Assembly (NCBI RefSeq): GCF_014640255.1
Contig: NZ_BMGP01000001.1
Span: 723,851-787,850 of the forward strand
DNA length: 64,000 nucleotides
Reading direction: 5' to 3'
Source of the DNA: Subtercola lobariae
GTDB lineage: Bacteria; Actinomycetota; Actinomycetes; Actinomycetales; Microbacteriaceae
Part shown: one piece after another, positions 16,169-24,640 of the stretch
How the letters are laid out: each line of letters starts with the position of its first letter
How positions within the stretch are numbered: position 1 is the stretch's first letter
The notes under the pieces: model-generated
Seen by the model: only the letters and a program-made list of their open reading frames with translations
Databases searched by the model: none
What the model was told of the DNA's origin: nothing
Translations under genes and position numbers: made by a program

Positions 16169-17740
16169 GTGAAACGAGGATTTGTCTGGGCGATCGGCCT
16201 GCTGATTGCCGGCGGCATCGCGCTGCGCCTCGTTGTTCTGCTTTCGCCCGGCTTCACCGTCAATGCCGACCGCGCGGTGGTGTACCTCATCGCCCTGCAC
16301 GCGTCGAAGGGCGATTTCAGCGCCCTCTACTGGGGGCAGCAATACGGCGGTACCGCGATCTCGTGGATAGCCGGCGGCATCATGGCCGTGAGTGTGGCGT
16401 CGCCGTATGTGCTCTACGGCGTGACGCTCGGCATGATCGCTGTGTCAGCGGTGCTGCTGTGCCGGCTCACGCTGCTCGCCTTGGGGCGCACCGCAGCCGT
16501 TGTTGCGACGGCGATCTTCGCCTTCCCGGGGTCGTATCTGGTCAGCCAGACCACTGACGACGGCGGCTTCTACATCTCGAGCGTGCTGTTCGGGTTGCTG
16601 GCGATCTGGCTGGCCGTCGATCATCCACTTCGCCTGCCGCGCTTGCGCATCGTCGGCGTGGGGCTCAGCATCGGGCTCGCGCTGTGGTGCTCGCCGATGG
16701 GGTTCGCTATCGCATTGCCCGCGGCGCTGCTCGTGGTGTACAACCGGCGCAGGGTTTCGTCGGTGCTCTTGCTGCTGCCCGGGTTCGCGGTGGGCGTTCT
16801 GATCTACCTGTGGGGGCTCGAACAGTGGCGGGCCGGCGGCGAGGCCATGAGCCAGAAGACCACTCTGTTCGCGGACATTTTCGACCGCACGCAGGCGCTG
16901 TTCTACGTGCTCATGCCGGCAGGAGTGCCGCTCGGTCACGGCCGTGGCCTGGTACTGGTGGGCACTATTGTGATTGCGCTGATCGTTGTGCTGATCATCG
17001 GCGCCTGGCGCGACCGCACCGGCATCACCTTCGCGTTCGCCGTGGGGTTGGTGCTGCTCACGGTGGTGTTCGTTCTGTCGGGAATCTTGCTCGTGCCGTC
17101 GGCGGCGCGCTACGACGAGTTCTTCTTGCCCGGGCTGGCATTCGCCGTGGCCGCGGTGGCGGCTCGTGTGTTCGCGTTCATCGGGGGTGCCCTGAGCAGG
17201 CAATCGACCAGGCGTGCAGTGTGGATCGTTGCGGGATGCACGGCTGTACTCGTTGTCGTCGCAACGACCATCACGGTGCGCGGTTCAGCCAACCTGATCG
17301 CACTCTCAGCATCAGCGGCGGCGGCCCGCGAAGCCGCAGGGCTGCCGACAGCACCCGCACCCGACGGGCTGGTGATGTTCGGCGAAGACTACGCGCTGGT
17401 CGACTCCTACCTCGAGTCGCGCGGAATCACGGCCGTCTGGGCAACCTACTGGACGTCGTACAGCCTCGCCGCGGTGAGCAACGAGCGCGTGACGGCAGCT
17501 GACATCGAGTTCGGGCGATATGCGCCCTACCGCGCGGCCGCAGCTGGCGTGACCCCGGGCGTCATCATCGAGCCGACCGGCAGCGACGTCGCCCAGACGC
17601 TCGCGACGTCGACCACGCTGCCGTACGCCGAAATGATTCCGAACGTGGGCGGCTCGTCGATCTTCATCTACTCGCACCCGGTGACCGGCGCCCAGCTCTC
17701 GTCGGTGACATTCACGGGGTTCGCCACCAGCTCAGACTGA
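16169..17740 (+). CDS. Polytopic membrane protein, possible GT-C-type glycosyltransferase
   Basis: 523 aa with roughly ten hydrophobic segments up to about residue 400, then a soluble C-terminal domain of about 120 residues. The first extracellular loop holds acidic residues in NADRAV and a YWGQQYGGT motif, reminiscent of ArnT/PMT-type membrane glycosyltransferases that use lipid-linked sugars. I cannot assign the family firmly. GTG 16169 (VKRGFVW) has AAGG upstream and places the first membrane helix at the N-terminus. It stands alone; its neighbours give no pathway. Confidence 0.7.
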   Translation: MKRGFVWAIGLLIAGGIALRLVVLLSPGFTVNADRAVVYLIALHASKGDFSALYWGQQYGGTAISWIAGGIMAVSVASPYVLYGVTLGMIAVSAVLLCRLTLLALGRTAAVVATAIFAFPGSYLVSQTTDDGGFYISSVLFGLLAIWLAVDHPLRLPRLRIVGVGLSIGLALWCSPMGFAIALPAALLVVYNRRRVSSVLLLLPGFAVGVLIYLWGLEQWRAGGEAMSQKTTLFADIFDRTQALFYVLMPAGVPLGHGRGLVLVGTIVIALIVVLIIGAWRDRTGITFAFAVGLVLLTVVFVLSGILLVPSAARYDEFFLPGLAFAVAAVAARVFAFIGGALSRQSTRRAVWIVAGCTAVLVVVATTITVRGSANLIALSASAAAAREAAGLPTAPAPDGLVMFGEDYALVDSYLESRGITAVWATYWTSYSLAAVSNERVTAADIEFGRYAPYRAAAAGVTPGVIIEPTGSDVAQTLATSTTLPYAEMIPNVGGSSIFIYSHPVTGAQLSSVTFTGFATSSD

Positions 17741-17804
17741 CCCGCCGAGGCTCACGCCGCCGTGCGAGCCCGGCCCGGTCATCCACTCCCGATGACCGAC
17801 GAGC

Positions 17805-18419
17805 CTATGCCTGATCGCCGTTCTGGCTCTTGCGCCTGCTGCGGATGAACGACACGACCACCGGCCCGATGGAGACCACCGCGATGATGACCGCGATGAC
17901 CTCGATGTTGTTGGCGATCAACGCAATGCCGCCCAGAAAGTAACCGGCCACGGTGAGAACGAGCGCCCAGGCTATGCCGCCGATCGTGTTCCAGACGAGA
18001 AACGTGCGAAACGGCAGCTTCGACATTCCGACCACGGGCGGCACGTAGGTGCGCACGATGGGCACGAACCGAGCGATCACGAGCGACCGGCCGCCGTACT
18101 TCGTGAAAAACGCGTCGGCCTCGGCGAGGTAGCGCGTCTTGAACACCCGCGCATCGGGCTTGAACAGCCGCGGCCCGAACCGCCTGCCGATGTGATACCC
18201 CGTCTGGTCGCCCAGAATCGCGGCCACCGAGACCCCGAGCACGATCAGCCAGAGCGGCAACCCCAGAGGCACGGCGAGCAGTGCGGCGGTGAACACCAGA
18301 GTGTCGCCGGGCAGAAACGGAAAGAGCAGTCCGGTCTCGATGAAAACGACCAGCATCACGACCACGAGCACCCACGGCCCCGCACCTTCGAGAAGCGCGG
18401 TCGGGTTCAGAATGTTCAC
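17805..18419 (-). CDS. DedA family (SNARE-associated) membrane protein
   Basis: 204 aa inner-membrane protein. DedA features: LFPFLPGDTLVFTAALLA, GDQTGYHIGRRFGPRLF, KYGGRSLVIARFVPIVRTYVPP and a C-terminal multi-helix region. Relatives are lipid scramblases or flippases and affect membrane potential and antimicrobial resistance. The GTG at 18419 overlaps the stop of the FtsX-like gene by 4 bp, so it is translationally coupled to the ABC export module. That coupling is less common than stand-alone DedA genes. Confidence 0.9.
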   Translation of the reverse strand: MNILNPTALLEGAGPWVLVVVMLVVFIETGLLFPFLPGDTLVFTAALLAVPLGLPLWLIVLGVSVAAILGDQTGYHIGRRFGPRLFKPDARVFKTRYLAEADAFFTKYGGRSLVIARFVPIVRTYVPPVVGMSKLPFRTFLVWNTIGGIAWALVLTVAGYFLGGIALIANNIEVIAVIIAVVSIGPVVVSFIRSRRKSQNGDQA

Positions 18420-19840
18420 TCGATGGCCAATGCCCGAACGGGCGAGATGCGCACGGCCGATCGAGCGGGAATGGCCGACGAGACGATGGCCAGCAGAATG
18501 GCACCCGCCGCGATGGCGATGATGATCCACGCCGGAATGGTCGGCGCGAAGAACCCGCCGATGTGATGGTCTGAGGCGATGGCGGCGAGCACCCCGGCCC
18601 AGCCGTAGAAGATGCCCAAGATGAGCCCGGTGACTCCGCCGACGAGGGTGAGTTGGATGCTCTCAGCCAAGATCATGGCCCGAACCTGCCCTTTCGTGAA
18701 CCCCAACGCCCGCAGAAGCCCTATCTCGCGGCGACGCTGAATGACGCTGAGCGAGAGGCTGTTGACGAGCCCGATGGCGGCGATCACCAACGAGAACCCG
18801 ATGAGCACCGCGAGAATGCCCATGGTGAGCTGCAGAAACGCCTGATCGCCCGCTTCGTCGGCCGCATTCGCCCCGGCGGCAACAGGCCCGGTCTGCGCGA
18901 GAAACGACTGCCCGGCCACGGTGAACATGGTCACCAGGGTCACACCGATGATGAGGCCGATGGTCGAGCGCGCCGAACGAGCGGGGTAGCGCAGCGCATT
19001 GGCGCTCGCGAGCACGCTCGGCGTCGAGGTTCCGGTAGCGCGCCCGGCAACCTTGAGCAACCCGGGAATGAAGTAGGTGGCGCCGAGCACGAACCCCACG
19101 AAGCTGAGCGCGCCGCCTGGAGCCGCGACGAGCAGCCCGAGCGGCGACTTCAGGCCGATGGCCACGCCGGCCACCAGCAGCACGATGCCGCCGGCGAACG
19201 CGATGATGACCAGCGCCCGAAGCCTCCGGGGCATCTCGGCCACAGTGGCGACCTTCGGTTCTTGGGTGTGGCCGGTGGCCTCGATGGGGGAGACGGCGAG
19301 AATCTTGCGCGACCCGAACCACGCCGCCCCGGTCGTGCTGGCCACGCCCACGACGATGGGTGCGATCAAGAGCGGAGTGATCGTGGCGATCGGCACATCG
19401 ACGAAGGTGCCGGCAGACACCAGCGAACCGTACGCGATCTGGGTCACGATCAGCCCGAGAACGAGCCCGATGACTGAACCAACCAGCCCCACAACGGCAC
19501 CCTCGATGGCGATCGCGCCGCGAAGCGTTTTCGCCGAGGCGCCGAGCAGGCGCAGCAGCGCGATGTGCTTCGACCGCCCAGCCATGATGATGCCGAATGT
19601 ATTCGCCGTGACGATGCACGCCACGAACACCGCAACGAAGAAGAACAGAATGTCGAGCACGTCGAGAAGCGCACGAACGTAACCGTGCTTGATGAATTGG
19701 CCGCCCACTGACTGCACGCGCAGCACCGTATCCATCTCGATCAGCATGGTCGCGAAGACCGACGAGAGCAGGGCGACGAGGATGCTCGAGATGTGCTGCT
19801 TTCCGCCGTGCACCAGCTCCCGAAACGCGAGGGCGATCAC
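18416..19840 (-). CDS. FtsX-like ABC transporter permease
   Basis: 474 aa permease of the MacB/FtsX type. Two repeated FtsX halves are visible: residues about 60-190 (TANTFGIIMAGRSKHIALLRLLGA, SPIEA) and 340-470 (NSLSLSVIQRRREIGLLRALGFTKGQ, SPVRALA). Such permeases export or extract peptides and lipids, or transmit force to cell-wall enzymes. GTG start 19840 overlaps the ATPase stop. Paired with the ATPase at 19837 and the two-component system upstream, it resembles antimicrobial-peptide resistance modules. Confidence 0.92.
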   Translation of the reverse strand: MIALAFRELVHGGKQHISSILVALLSSVFATMLIEMDTVLRVQSVGGQFIKHGYVRALLDVLDILFFFVAVFVACIVTANTFGIIMAGRSKHIALLRLLGASAKTLRGAIAIEGAVVGLVGSVIGLVLGLIVTQIAYGSLVSAGTFVDVPIATITPLLIAPIVVGVASTTGAAWFGSRKILAVSPIEATGHTQEPKVATVAEMPRRLRALVIIAFAGGIVLLVAGVAIGLKSPLGLLVAAPGGALSFVGFVLGATYFIPGLLKVAGRATGTSTPSVLASANALRYPARSARSTIGLIIGVTLVTMFTVAGQSFLAQTGPVAAGANAADEAGDQAFLQLTMGILAVLIGFSLVIAAIGLVNSLSLSVIQRRREIGLLRALGFTKGQVRAMILAESIQLTLVGGVTGLILGIFYGWAGVLAAIASDHHIGGFFAPTIPAWIIIAIAAGAILLAIVSSAIPARSAVRISPVRALAIE

Positions 19841-20598
19841 GCTGTCACCTCGAGGCTCAGAATGATGTCAGACAACGTCTTCGCGTCGCTCCGGCCCACC
19901 ACGTCTCGGGCGATGGCGCCGTCGGCGATGAAGATCACCCTGTCGGCGTGGGATGCGGCCACGGGGTCGTGAGTCACCAAAACCACCGTCTGCTGATACT
20001 CGCGGGTCAGGTCGCGCAACAGCGTCAGCACTTCGCGGCTCGAACGGGAGTCGAGGTTTCCGGTGGGCTCGTCGGCGAAGATCAACTGCGGTCGCATCGC
20101 CAGAGCACGGGCGATAGCGACGCGCTGCTGCTGCCCTCCAGAGAGTTCATGCGGGCGACGTGCCTCGAGCATCCCGAGCCCGAGGCGACCGAGCAGCTCG
20201 CGCACCCAGCTCAGTTCGGCGGCGGTGGGTTTGCGACCGTCGAGCTCGAAGGGCAGGGTGACGTTGCCGAGCACGCTGAGCGTGGGCACGAGGTTGAAGG
20301 CCTGAAAGACGAAGCCGAGTTTGCGGCGGCGCAGCACGGTGAGGGCGTTGTCGTCGAGGTGGGTGATATCGGTGTCGCCGATGCTCACCGTGCCGTGAGT
20401 CGCGTTGTCGAGGCCGGCGAAGACGTGCATCAGGGTCGACTTGCCCGAACCGCTGGGGCCCATGATGGCGGTGAGACTGCCGGCGCCGATCTGCAGGTCG
20501 ACGTTGTTCAATGCCGTGGTGGCGCTGTCGCCTGAGCCGTAGATCTTGCTGACGCCCCGAGCCTCGGCGGCGGTTTGTGCGAACACGGTGTCACTCAT
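19837..20598 (-). CDS. ABC transporter ATPase (MacB/LolD type)
   Basis: 253 aa. Walker [10 protein letters not shown] near residue 47, Q-loop [17 protein letters not shown] (typical for MacB/LolD/FtsE), signature LSGGQQQR, Walker [17 protein letters not shown], and switch His in VTHD. It energises the FtsX-like permease immediately downstream. ATG 20598 preceded by GGGAAG. The 148-bp leader between it and the response regulator holds a palindrome at 20680, so it may have its own regulated promoter. Confidence 0.94.
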   Translation of the reverse strand: MSDTVFAQTAAEARGVSKIYGSGDSATTALNNVDLQIGAGSLTAIMGPSGSGKSTLMHVFAGLDNATHGTVSIGDTDITHLDDNALTVLRRRKLGFVFQAFNLVPTLSVLGNVTLPFELDGRKPTAAELSWVRELLGRLGLGMLEARRPHELSGGQQQRVAIARALAMRPQLIFADEPTGNLDSRSSREVLTLLRDLTREYQQTVVLVTHDPVAASHADRVIFIADGAIARDVVGRSDAKTLSDIILSLEVTA

Positions 20599-20679
20599 GC
20601 TGGTCTTCCCCTCGCGGCGCGCCTGTCACGCTCACCTCAACGCTACGAAGGCGACGAGTTCGACGAATCGGTCTGAAGA

Positions 20680-20690
20680 GTGAACTTCAC
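20680..20690. promoter_or_regulatory. Palindrome GTGAACTTCAC upstream of the ABC ATPase gene
   Basis: GTGAACTTCAC has perfect 5-bp arms. It sits inside a second, wider palindrome, TGAAG-N6-CTTCA (20674-20689), about 80 bp before the ATPase start. It is a candidate site for the NarL-type response regulator at 20747. No experimentally known motif is claimed. Confidence 0.4.
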
Positions 20691-20746
20691 CTACACACAA
20701 GTGATGACGCGCAGACCGGCGCTGCGTTGTTGGGCGCCGCGAGGCG

Positions 20747-21415
20747 TCAGACGCTGAGCCCGTTCTGGTAGGCGAAAATCACCAGCTGCACGCGGTCGCG
20801 AAGCTCGAGCTTGCTCAAGATGCGGCTGACGTGGGTCTTCACGGTGGCGTCGCTGAGGCGCAGCTGAGCCGCGATTTCGGCGTTGCTGAGGCCGGCGGCC
20901 ACAGCCGCGAACAGGTCGCGTTCGCGCGGAGTCAGGGCGTGCAACGGGTCGCCGGTGATGCTTCTCGCAGCGGGCGCCGCGAACCGCCGCACCAGGTTCG
21001 CCGTTGCGCTGGGCGCCAGAACCGCGCTACCGGCGTGCACCGTGCGAATCGCGGCGAGCAGAAACTCGGGGTCTGTCGTTTTCAGCAGAAACCCACTCGC
21101 ACCGGCGTTCACAGCCTGAAACGTCTTGTCGTCGAGGTCGAACGTGGTGAGCACAATGAACCGAGGTGGATGCCCGGCAGCCCCCATCACCCGCGTAATA
21201 GCCTCGACGCCGCCCATCTTCGGCATCTCGAGATCCATCAGCACCACGTCGACAGGCTCGGCCGCACACCGTTCGACGGCCTCGGCGCCGTCAGACGCCT
21301 CCCACACCACGGTGAGGTCGGGTTGTGAGTTGATGACCATCGCGATTCCTGCTCGAAACAGCGGCTGGTCGTCGGTGAGGCCGATGCGGATGCTCGGCAG
21401 CGGCCGCCCGCTCAC
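20747..21415 (-). CDS. NarL/LuxR family response regulator
   Basis: 222 aa. Receiver domain: acidic pair D15-D16, phosphoacceptor D61 (VVLMDLEMPKMGG), Lys112. C-terminal LuxR helix-turn-helix at about 160-215 (LTPRERDLFAAVAAGLSNAEIA, ATVKTHVSRILSKL). The start overlaps the stop of the histidine kinase by 4 bp. It likely controls the ABC/FtsX/DedA genes that follow on the same strand. Confidence 0.95.
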   Translation of the reverse strand: MSGRPLPSIRIGLTDDQPLFRAGIAMVINSQPDLTVVWEASDGAEAVERCAAEPVDVVLMDLEMPKMGGVEAITRVMGAAGHPPRFIVLTTFDLDDKTFQAVNAGASGFLLKTTDPEFLLAAIRTVHAGSAVLAPSATANLVRRFAAPAARSITGDPLHALTPRERDLFAAVAAGLSNAEIAAQLRLSDATVKTHVSRILSKLELRDRVQLVIFAYQNGLSV

Positions 21416-22626
21416 AGCTTGGCTCCCTGCGCCTCGGCCTCGGTCGCGTTGAACGGCAGATGCCCCTCCACCGAGAAGCCCGGAACGCCGAACGTTCGAG
21501 CGCCGGTTTGAACGGCTCCGCCGAGCAGTCGCATGCGCTCTTTCATTCCGATGATGCCCTGGCCGAGTGCTCGACCCGAGCCAGTCGCGAGGCGCTCGGT
21601 GGTGAGCACCCGAAAGTGCACCGCATCACGGTGCCAGTCGAGCGTGACCTGCACATCTGTCTCGCGGCCGCCGTGTTTGATGGCATTCGTCAGCGACTCT
21701 TGCAGCACGCGGTAGAGGGCGAGTTCGTGCGCGGCAGACATCGCCATTCGGTCACCCGATTCGGTCAATGTCACGTTGAGCCCGGCCTCGCGAACGCTCG
21801 CCAGAAGCAGCTCGAGGTCAGCGGCCCCCGGAGTCTCGCGGCCTGAGCCGGCTGGTTCGCGCAGCACCTGCAGGAGTTCGTGCACGTCGTCGAGTGCCGC
21901 TCGTGCGGTGCGATTGATGGTGGCGAGGGCCGTCGCTTCGGCGTTCGGGTCGGTCAGTTTGGCATAGCGTGCGCCGTCAGACTGGGCAATCACGACGGCC
22001 AGGGCGTGGCCGACCAGATCGTGCATCTCGCGGCTCAGCAGGGCTCGCTCACGCTCTTGGGTGAGGGTCGCTTCGGCGACGATGCGTTCGCGCTCGCGCT
22101 CTGAGCGCGCGGCCACCGTGGCTCGGCGATTGCGAACGACCACGCCGAGAGTCCAGAACAGGGCGAGTGCGGCAGCGACGACACCGCTCACGATGACGAA
22201 CGAAACGCCGCGGTAGAACGGGTCGGTGGGAATGTACTCCCCGTCACCGTATGTCGGCGCGTACAGGGTGAGCCGGGCGCCGGCTACTCCGCCGCCCACG
22301 ATGCTCGAGAAAATACCGGCCCAGCGAACGGTCTTGGACTCAGAGAGCCCCGTCGCGAACACCACGCCGAGAATGAGAATATCGCCGACGAGCAGCCCGT
22401 CGACGGTGGCGATTTGCACCAGCGCGCCGACCCAGGCGATCGCGAGCCCCAGCCCGGGCATCCGTCGCCAGAAGACGATGGCCGCGGCGAAGATGATGGT
22501 GATCAGCGCGGCAGAAGCCCCGCCTCGCACGTAATCGGCCGCGCCGAAGAGCACCAGCGCCACCGCGCCGAGCAAGACATCGGTGACCCCGGGCCGACCT
22601 TCGAACCATGCGAACACAGGCGCCAC
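21412..22626 (-). CDS. Sensor histidine kinase (HisKA_3, DesK/NarX type)
   Basis: 404 aa. About five membrane helices up to residue 165 with only short loops, which suggests sensing within the membrane. Then a dimerisation/phosphoacceptor motif EMHDLVGHALA (His202), and a HATPase domain (ALYRVLQESLTNAIKHGG as N-box, GQGIIGMKERMRLLGG as G-box). GTG start 22626 lies only 6 bp after the stop of an IclR gene on the same strand, so some read-through from that promoter is likely. It phosphorylates the regulator encoded next. Confidence 0.93.
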   Translation of the reverse strand: MAPVFAWFEGRPGVTDVLLGAVALVLFGAADYVRGGASAALITIIFAAAIVFWRRMPGLGLAIAWVGALVQIATVDGLLVGDILILGVVFATGLSESKTVRWAGIFSSIVGGGVAGARLTLYAPTYGDGEYIPTDPFYRGVSFVIVSGVVAAALALFWTLGVVVRNRRATVAARSERERERIVAEATLTQERERALLSREMHDLVGHALAVVIAQSDGARYAKLTDPNAEATALATINRTARAALDDVHELLQVLREPAGSGRETPGAADLELLLASVREAGLNVTLTESGDRMAMSAAHELALYRVLQESLTNAIKHGGRETDVQVTLDWHRDAVHFRVLTTERLATGSGRALGQGIIGMKERMRLLGGAVQTGARTFGVPGFSVEGHLPFNATEAEAQGAKL

Positions 22627-22632
22627 TCTAAC

Positions 22633-23574
22633 TCAGCGGCCGCTGAGCTTGAGGTCGCGCGTAATGGCCCGCGCGATGGCGATGACGGCGGGCTCCACCA
22701 CGCGAGAGTCGAGTGTGCCGTCGGCGCCGAGCACCGCGATCGACGCGGCGCACGCTCCGGAGCGATCGAAGATGGGCGCGCAGACCGAAGCGGCCGGCTC
22801 GGGCAACAACCGAGACATGTGGGCGATGCCGGTTTGGCGCACGGCCTGCAGCTGCGCGCGAACCTCGGCCGCCGTGACCGGCGTATGTTCGGGTTCGAGA
22901 AAGAGCGAGCGCTGCAGGTAGGCGTCTTGAAACTCGGGCCGGCTGTACGCCAAAAGCACGAGTCCGAGCCCGGTGCCGTGCAGGGGCACGCGGCCGCCGA
23001 CCGAATAGAGCACTTTGCCCGCGCCTGGCGTCGAGAGGCGTTCGACGATGACACCCTCGTCGTTCTCTCTGACGGCCAACTGAACATGCTGCCCGGTGGC
23101 GCGGTGCAGATCTTCGAGGTACGGCAACGCAATAGAGCGCAGGCCGTGCCCGCGCGGAGCGAGCGAGGCGTATTCGAGCAGGCGCAAGCCGATCATGAAG
23201 GTGCCGTCGGCCTGGCGTTCGAGGGCGCCCAGGCGGCTGAGATGCAGTGCCAGTCGAAGGGTGGAACTCAATGGAATGCCGGTGCGCTCGCTCAGTTCGG
23301 TGAGGGTCAACCGGGGCGCATCGTCGTGAAACGCGTCGAGCAGTCGAAAAGCACGGTCGAGAACGGGTTCGCCGTTCGCTGGGCGCCCGCCGCGCCGAGA
23401 CGTCGGCGCCGACACCTCTGCCGACGTCTCTGCCAGCGTCTCTGTCGGCGTGGTTGCTGGCGACTCTGCCAGCATCGCTGTCGGCGTGGTCGCCGACGTC
23501 TCTGCCGGCGTCATAGTCATGTCTCGATGGTGCCATTCATTGGAAGTCGCCGCAAACGCGCTCACAGCTTTCAT
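22633..23574 (-). CDS. IclR family transcriptional regulator
   Basis: Up to 313 aa. A winged helix at about 68-120 (VLDRAFRLLDAF, LTLTELSERTGIPLSSTLRLALHL) and an effector domain from about 135 to the end (GQHVQLAVRENDEG, LHGTGLGLVLLAY). It is preceded by a 60-residue Thr/Ala/Glu-rich tail encoded by 36-bp repeats. The start is uncertain: ATG 23574 lies inside one operator-like palindrome, and ATG 23520 would drop 18 residues; neither has a strong ribosome binding site. Divergent from the amidohydrolase at 23675, its likely target, with an aromatic acid as plausible effector. Confidence 0.9.
   Translation of the reverse strand: MKAVSAFAATSNEWHHRDMTMTPAETSATTPTAMLAESPATTPTETLAETSAEVSAPTSRRGGRPANGEPVLDRAFRLLDAFHDDAPRLTLTELSERTGIPLSSTLRLALHLSRLGALERQADGTFMIGLRLLEYASLAPRGHGLRSIALPYLEDLHRATGQHVQLAVRENDEGVIVERLSTPGAGKVLYSVGGRVPLHGTGLGLVLLAYSRPEFQDAYLQRSLFLEPEHTPVTAAEVRAQLQAVRQTGIAHMSRLLPEPAASVCAPIFDRSGACAASIAVLGADGTLDSRVVEPAVIAIARAITRDLKLSGR
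23428..23518. repeat. 36-bp in-frame repeats in the IclR N-terminal tail
   Basis: Two 36-bp units (23428-23463, 23464-23499) and half a third, starting CTCTGCCAGC. They encode 12-residue repeats (around PATTPTETLAET) ahead of the DNA-binding domain. The unit length keeps the frame, so copy-number change would alter only tail length. Confidence 0.75.
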
Positions 23575-23583
23575 TCATTGAAA
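23531..23583. promoter_or_regulatory. Two IclR-type 15-bp operator candidates
   Basis: TGCCATTCATTGGAA (23531-23545) and TTTCATTCATTGAAA (23569-23583) are palindromes with 5-bp arms around the same TTCAT core, 38 bp centre to centre. IclR-family sites are usually 15-bp palindromes of this build. They lie at the IclR start and upstream of the divergent amidohydrolase operon. Confidence 0.6.
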
Positions 23584-23674
23584 GGAGACACGTCGTGAAC
23601 GACGCCCACGAGTTCTAATGAGAGCACCGCGGAACACTGCTGTGTGTGTATTCGCCCAACGACGGGAGAAGCCG

Positions 23675-24631
23675 ATGAAGATCATCGCCCTTGAAGAGCA
23701 CATGCTGCCTCGAGACATCATTGAAGCCGCCGGGGTCGACCTGGGCATTCGAGCGGGCAAGAAGGCCGCCGAACTCGATGACCTGGGCGAAGAGCGTCTG
23801 CGCATCATGGATGCGGCGGGCATCGACATGCAAGTGCTCTCGGCTCTCAGCTACTTCGTGCAGGGCCTCGAGCCCGAACTGGCCGTCGATGTGAACCACA
23901 AGATCAACGACCGGCTCGCCGAGACCGTCACGAACAAGCCCGATCGCTTTCAGGCGTTCGCGGCGCTGCCCATGAGTGACCCGATCGCCGCCGCCGCCGA
24001 ACTCACCCGCTGCGTTGAAGAGCTGGGCTTTCTCGGTGCCATGATTCATGGCCAGACCAACGGCATCTTTCTCGACGACCCGTCGATGAGGCCGGTATTG
24101 CAGGCTGCGGCGCGGCTGGATGTTCCGATCTACCTGCACCCCGCGCCGGGCCCCGAGATCGTTCAGGAGGCGTATTACTCCGGCCTTGATCCCGAGGTCG
24201 CGGCCTGCCTCTCGACGTCGGGTTGGGGTTGGCACTCGGAATGCGGCATGCACGTGCTCCGAATGGTGGCCTCTGGCGTGTTCGAAGAACTGCCCGAGCT
24301 GAAGCTCATCGTCGGCCACATGGGCGAGGGGCTGCCGTTTCACATCGATCGCATCGAGTCGATGCTGAATCCGGTGGTCACGGGTCACTCGTTGAGCGTC
24401 GCTGAGACGTTGCGCCGCAATCTCTACCTCACCACGTCGGGCTACAACTTCGACGTGCCGCTGCTCTGCGCTATTGCGTCATTCGGTGTCGACCACATCA
24501 TGTTCTCGGTCGATCATCCCTTCGCCGACAGCAAGAAGGCAACCACCTACCTCGAAACGGCCCCCGTACAGCCGGCCGATCTCGAGAAAATCGCTCACGG
24601 CAACGTCGAAGCGTTGCTTCGAATGAACTGA
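23675..24631 (+). CDS. Amidohydrolase-2 family non-oxidative decarboxylase (gamma-resorcylate decarboxylase-like)
   Basis: 318 aa TIM-barrel metal enzyme. The N-terminus MKIIALEEH carries E7 and H9 instead of the HxH of hydrolytic relatives, the arrangement seen in 2,6-dihydroxybenzoate (gamma-resorcylate) decarboxylases. H155 (YLHPAP), H215 (VGHMGEG) and D280 (VDHPF) complete the metal/catalytic set. It would remove CO2 from a hydroxybenzoate; the substrate is inferred. ATG 23675 has GGGAG upstream; the longer frame from 23618 does not. It is followed nine bases later by an aldehyde dehydrogenase. The IclR regulator and a nearby aromatic-acid symporter support aromatic catabolism. Confidence 0.82.
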   Translation: MKIIALEEHMLPRDIIEAAGVDLGIRAGKKAAELDDLGEERLRIMDAAGIDMQVLSALSYFVQGLEPELAVDVNHKINDRLAETVTNKPDRFQAFAALPMSDPIAAAAELTRCVEELGFLGAMIHGQTNGIFLDDPSMRPVLQAAARLDVPIYLHPAPGPEIVQEAYYSGLDPEVAACLSTSGWGWHSECGMHVLRMVASGVFEELPELKLIVGHMGEGLPFHIDRIESMLNPVVTGHSLSVAETLRRNLYLTTSGYNFDVPLLCAIASFGVDHIMFSVDHPFADSKKATTYLETAPVQPADLEKIAHGNVEALLRMN

Positions 24632-24640
24632 GGAACACGA

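Noticed and set aside
23615-24388. Long minus-strand frame opposite the amidohydrolase
   Set aside because: Antisense shadow of a well-conserved gene; no start signal.
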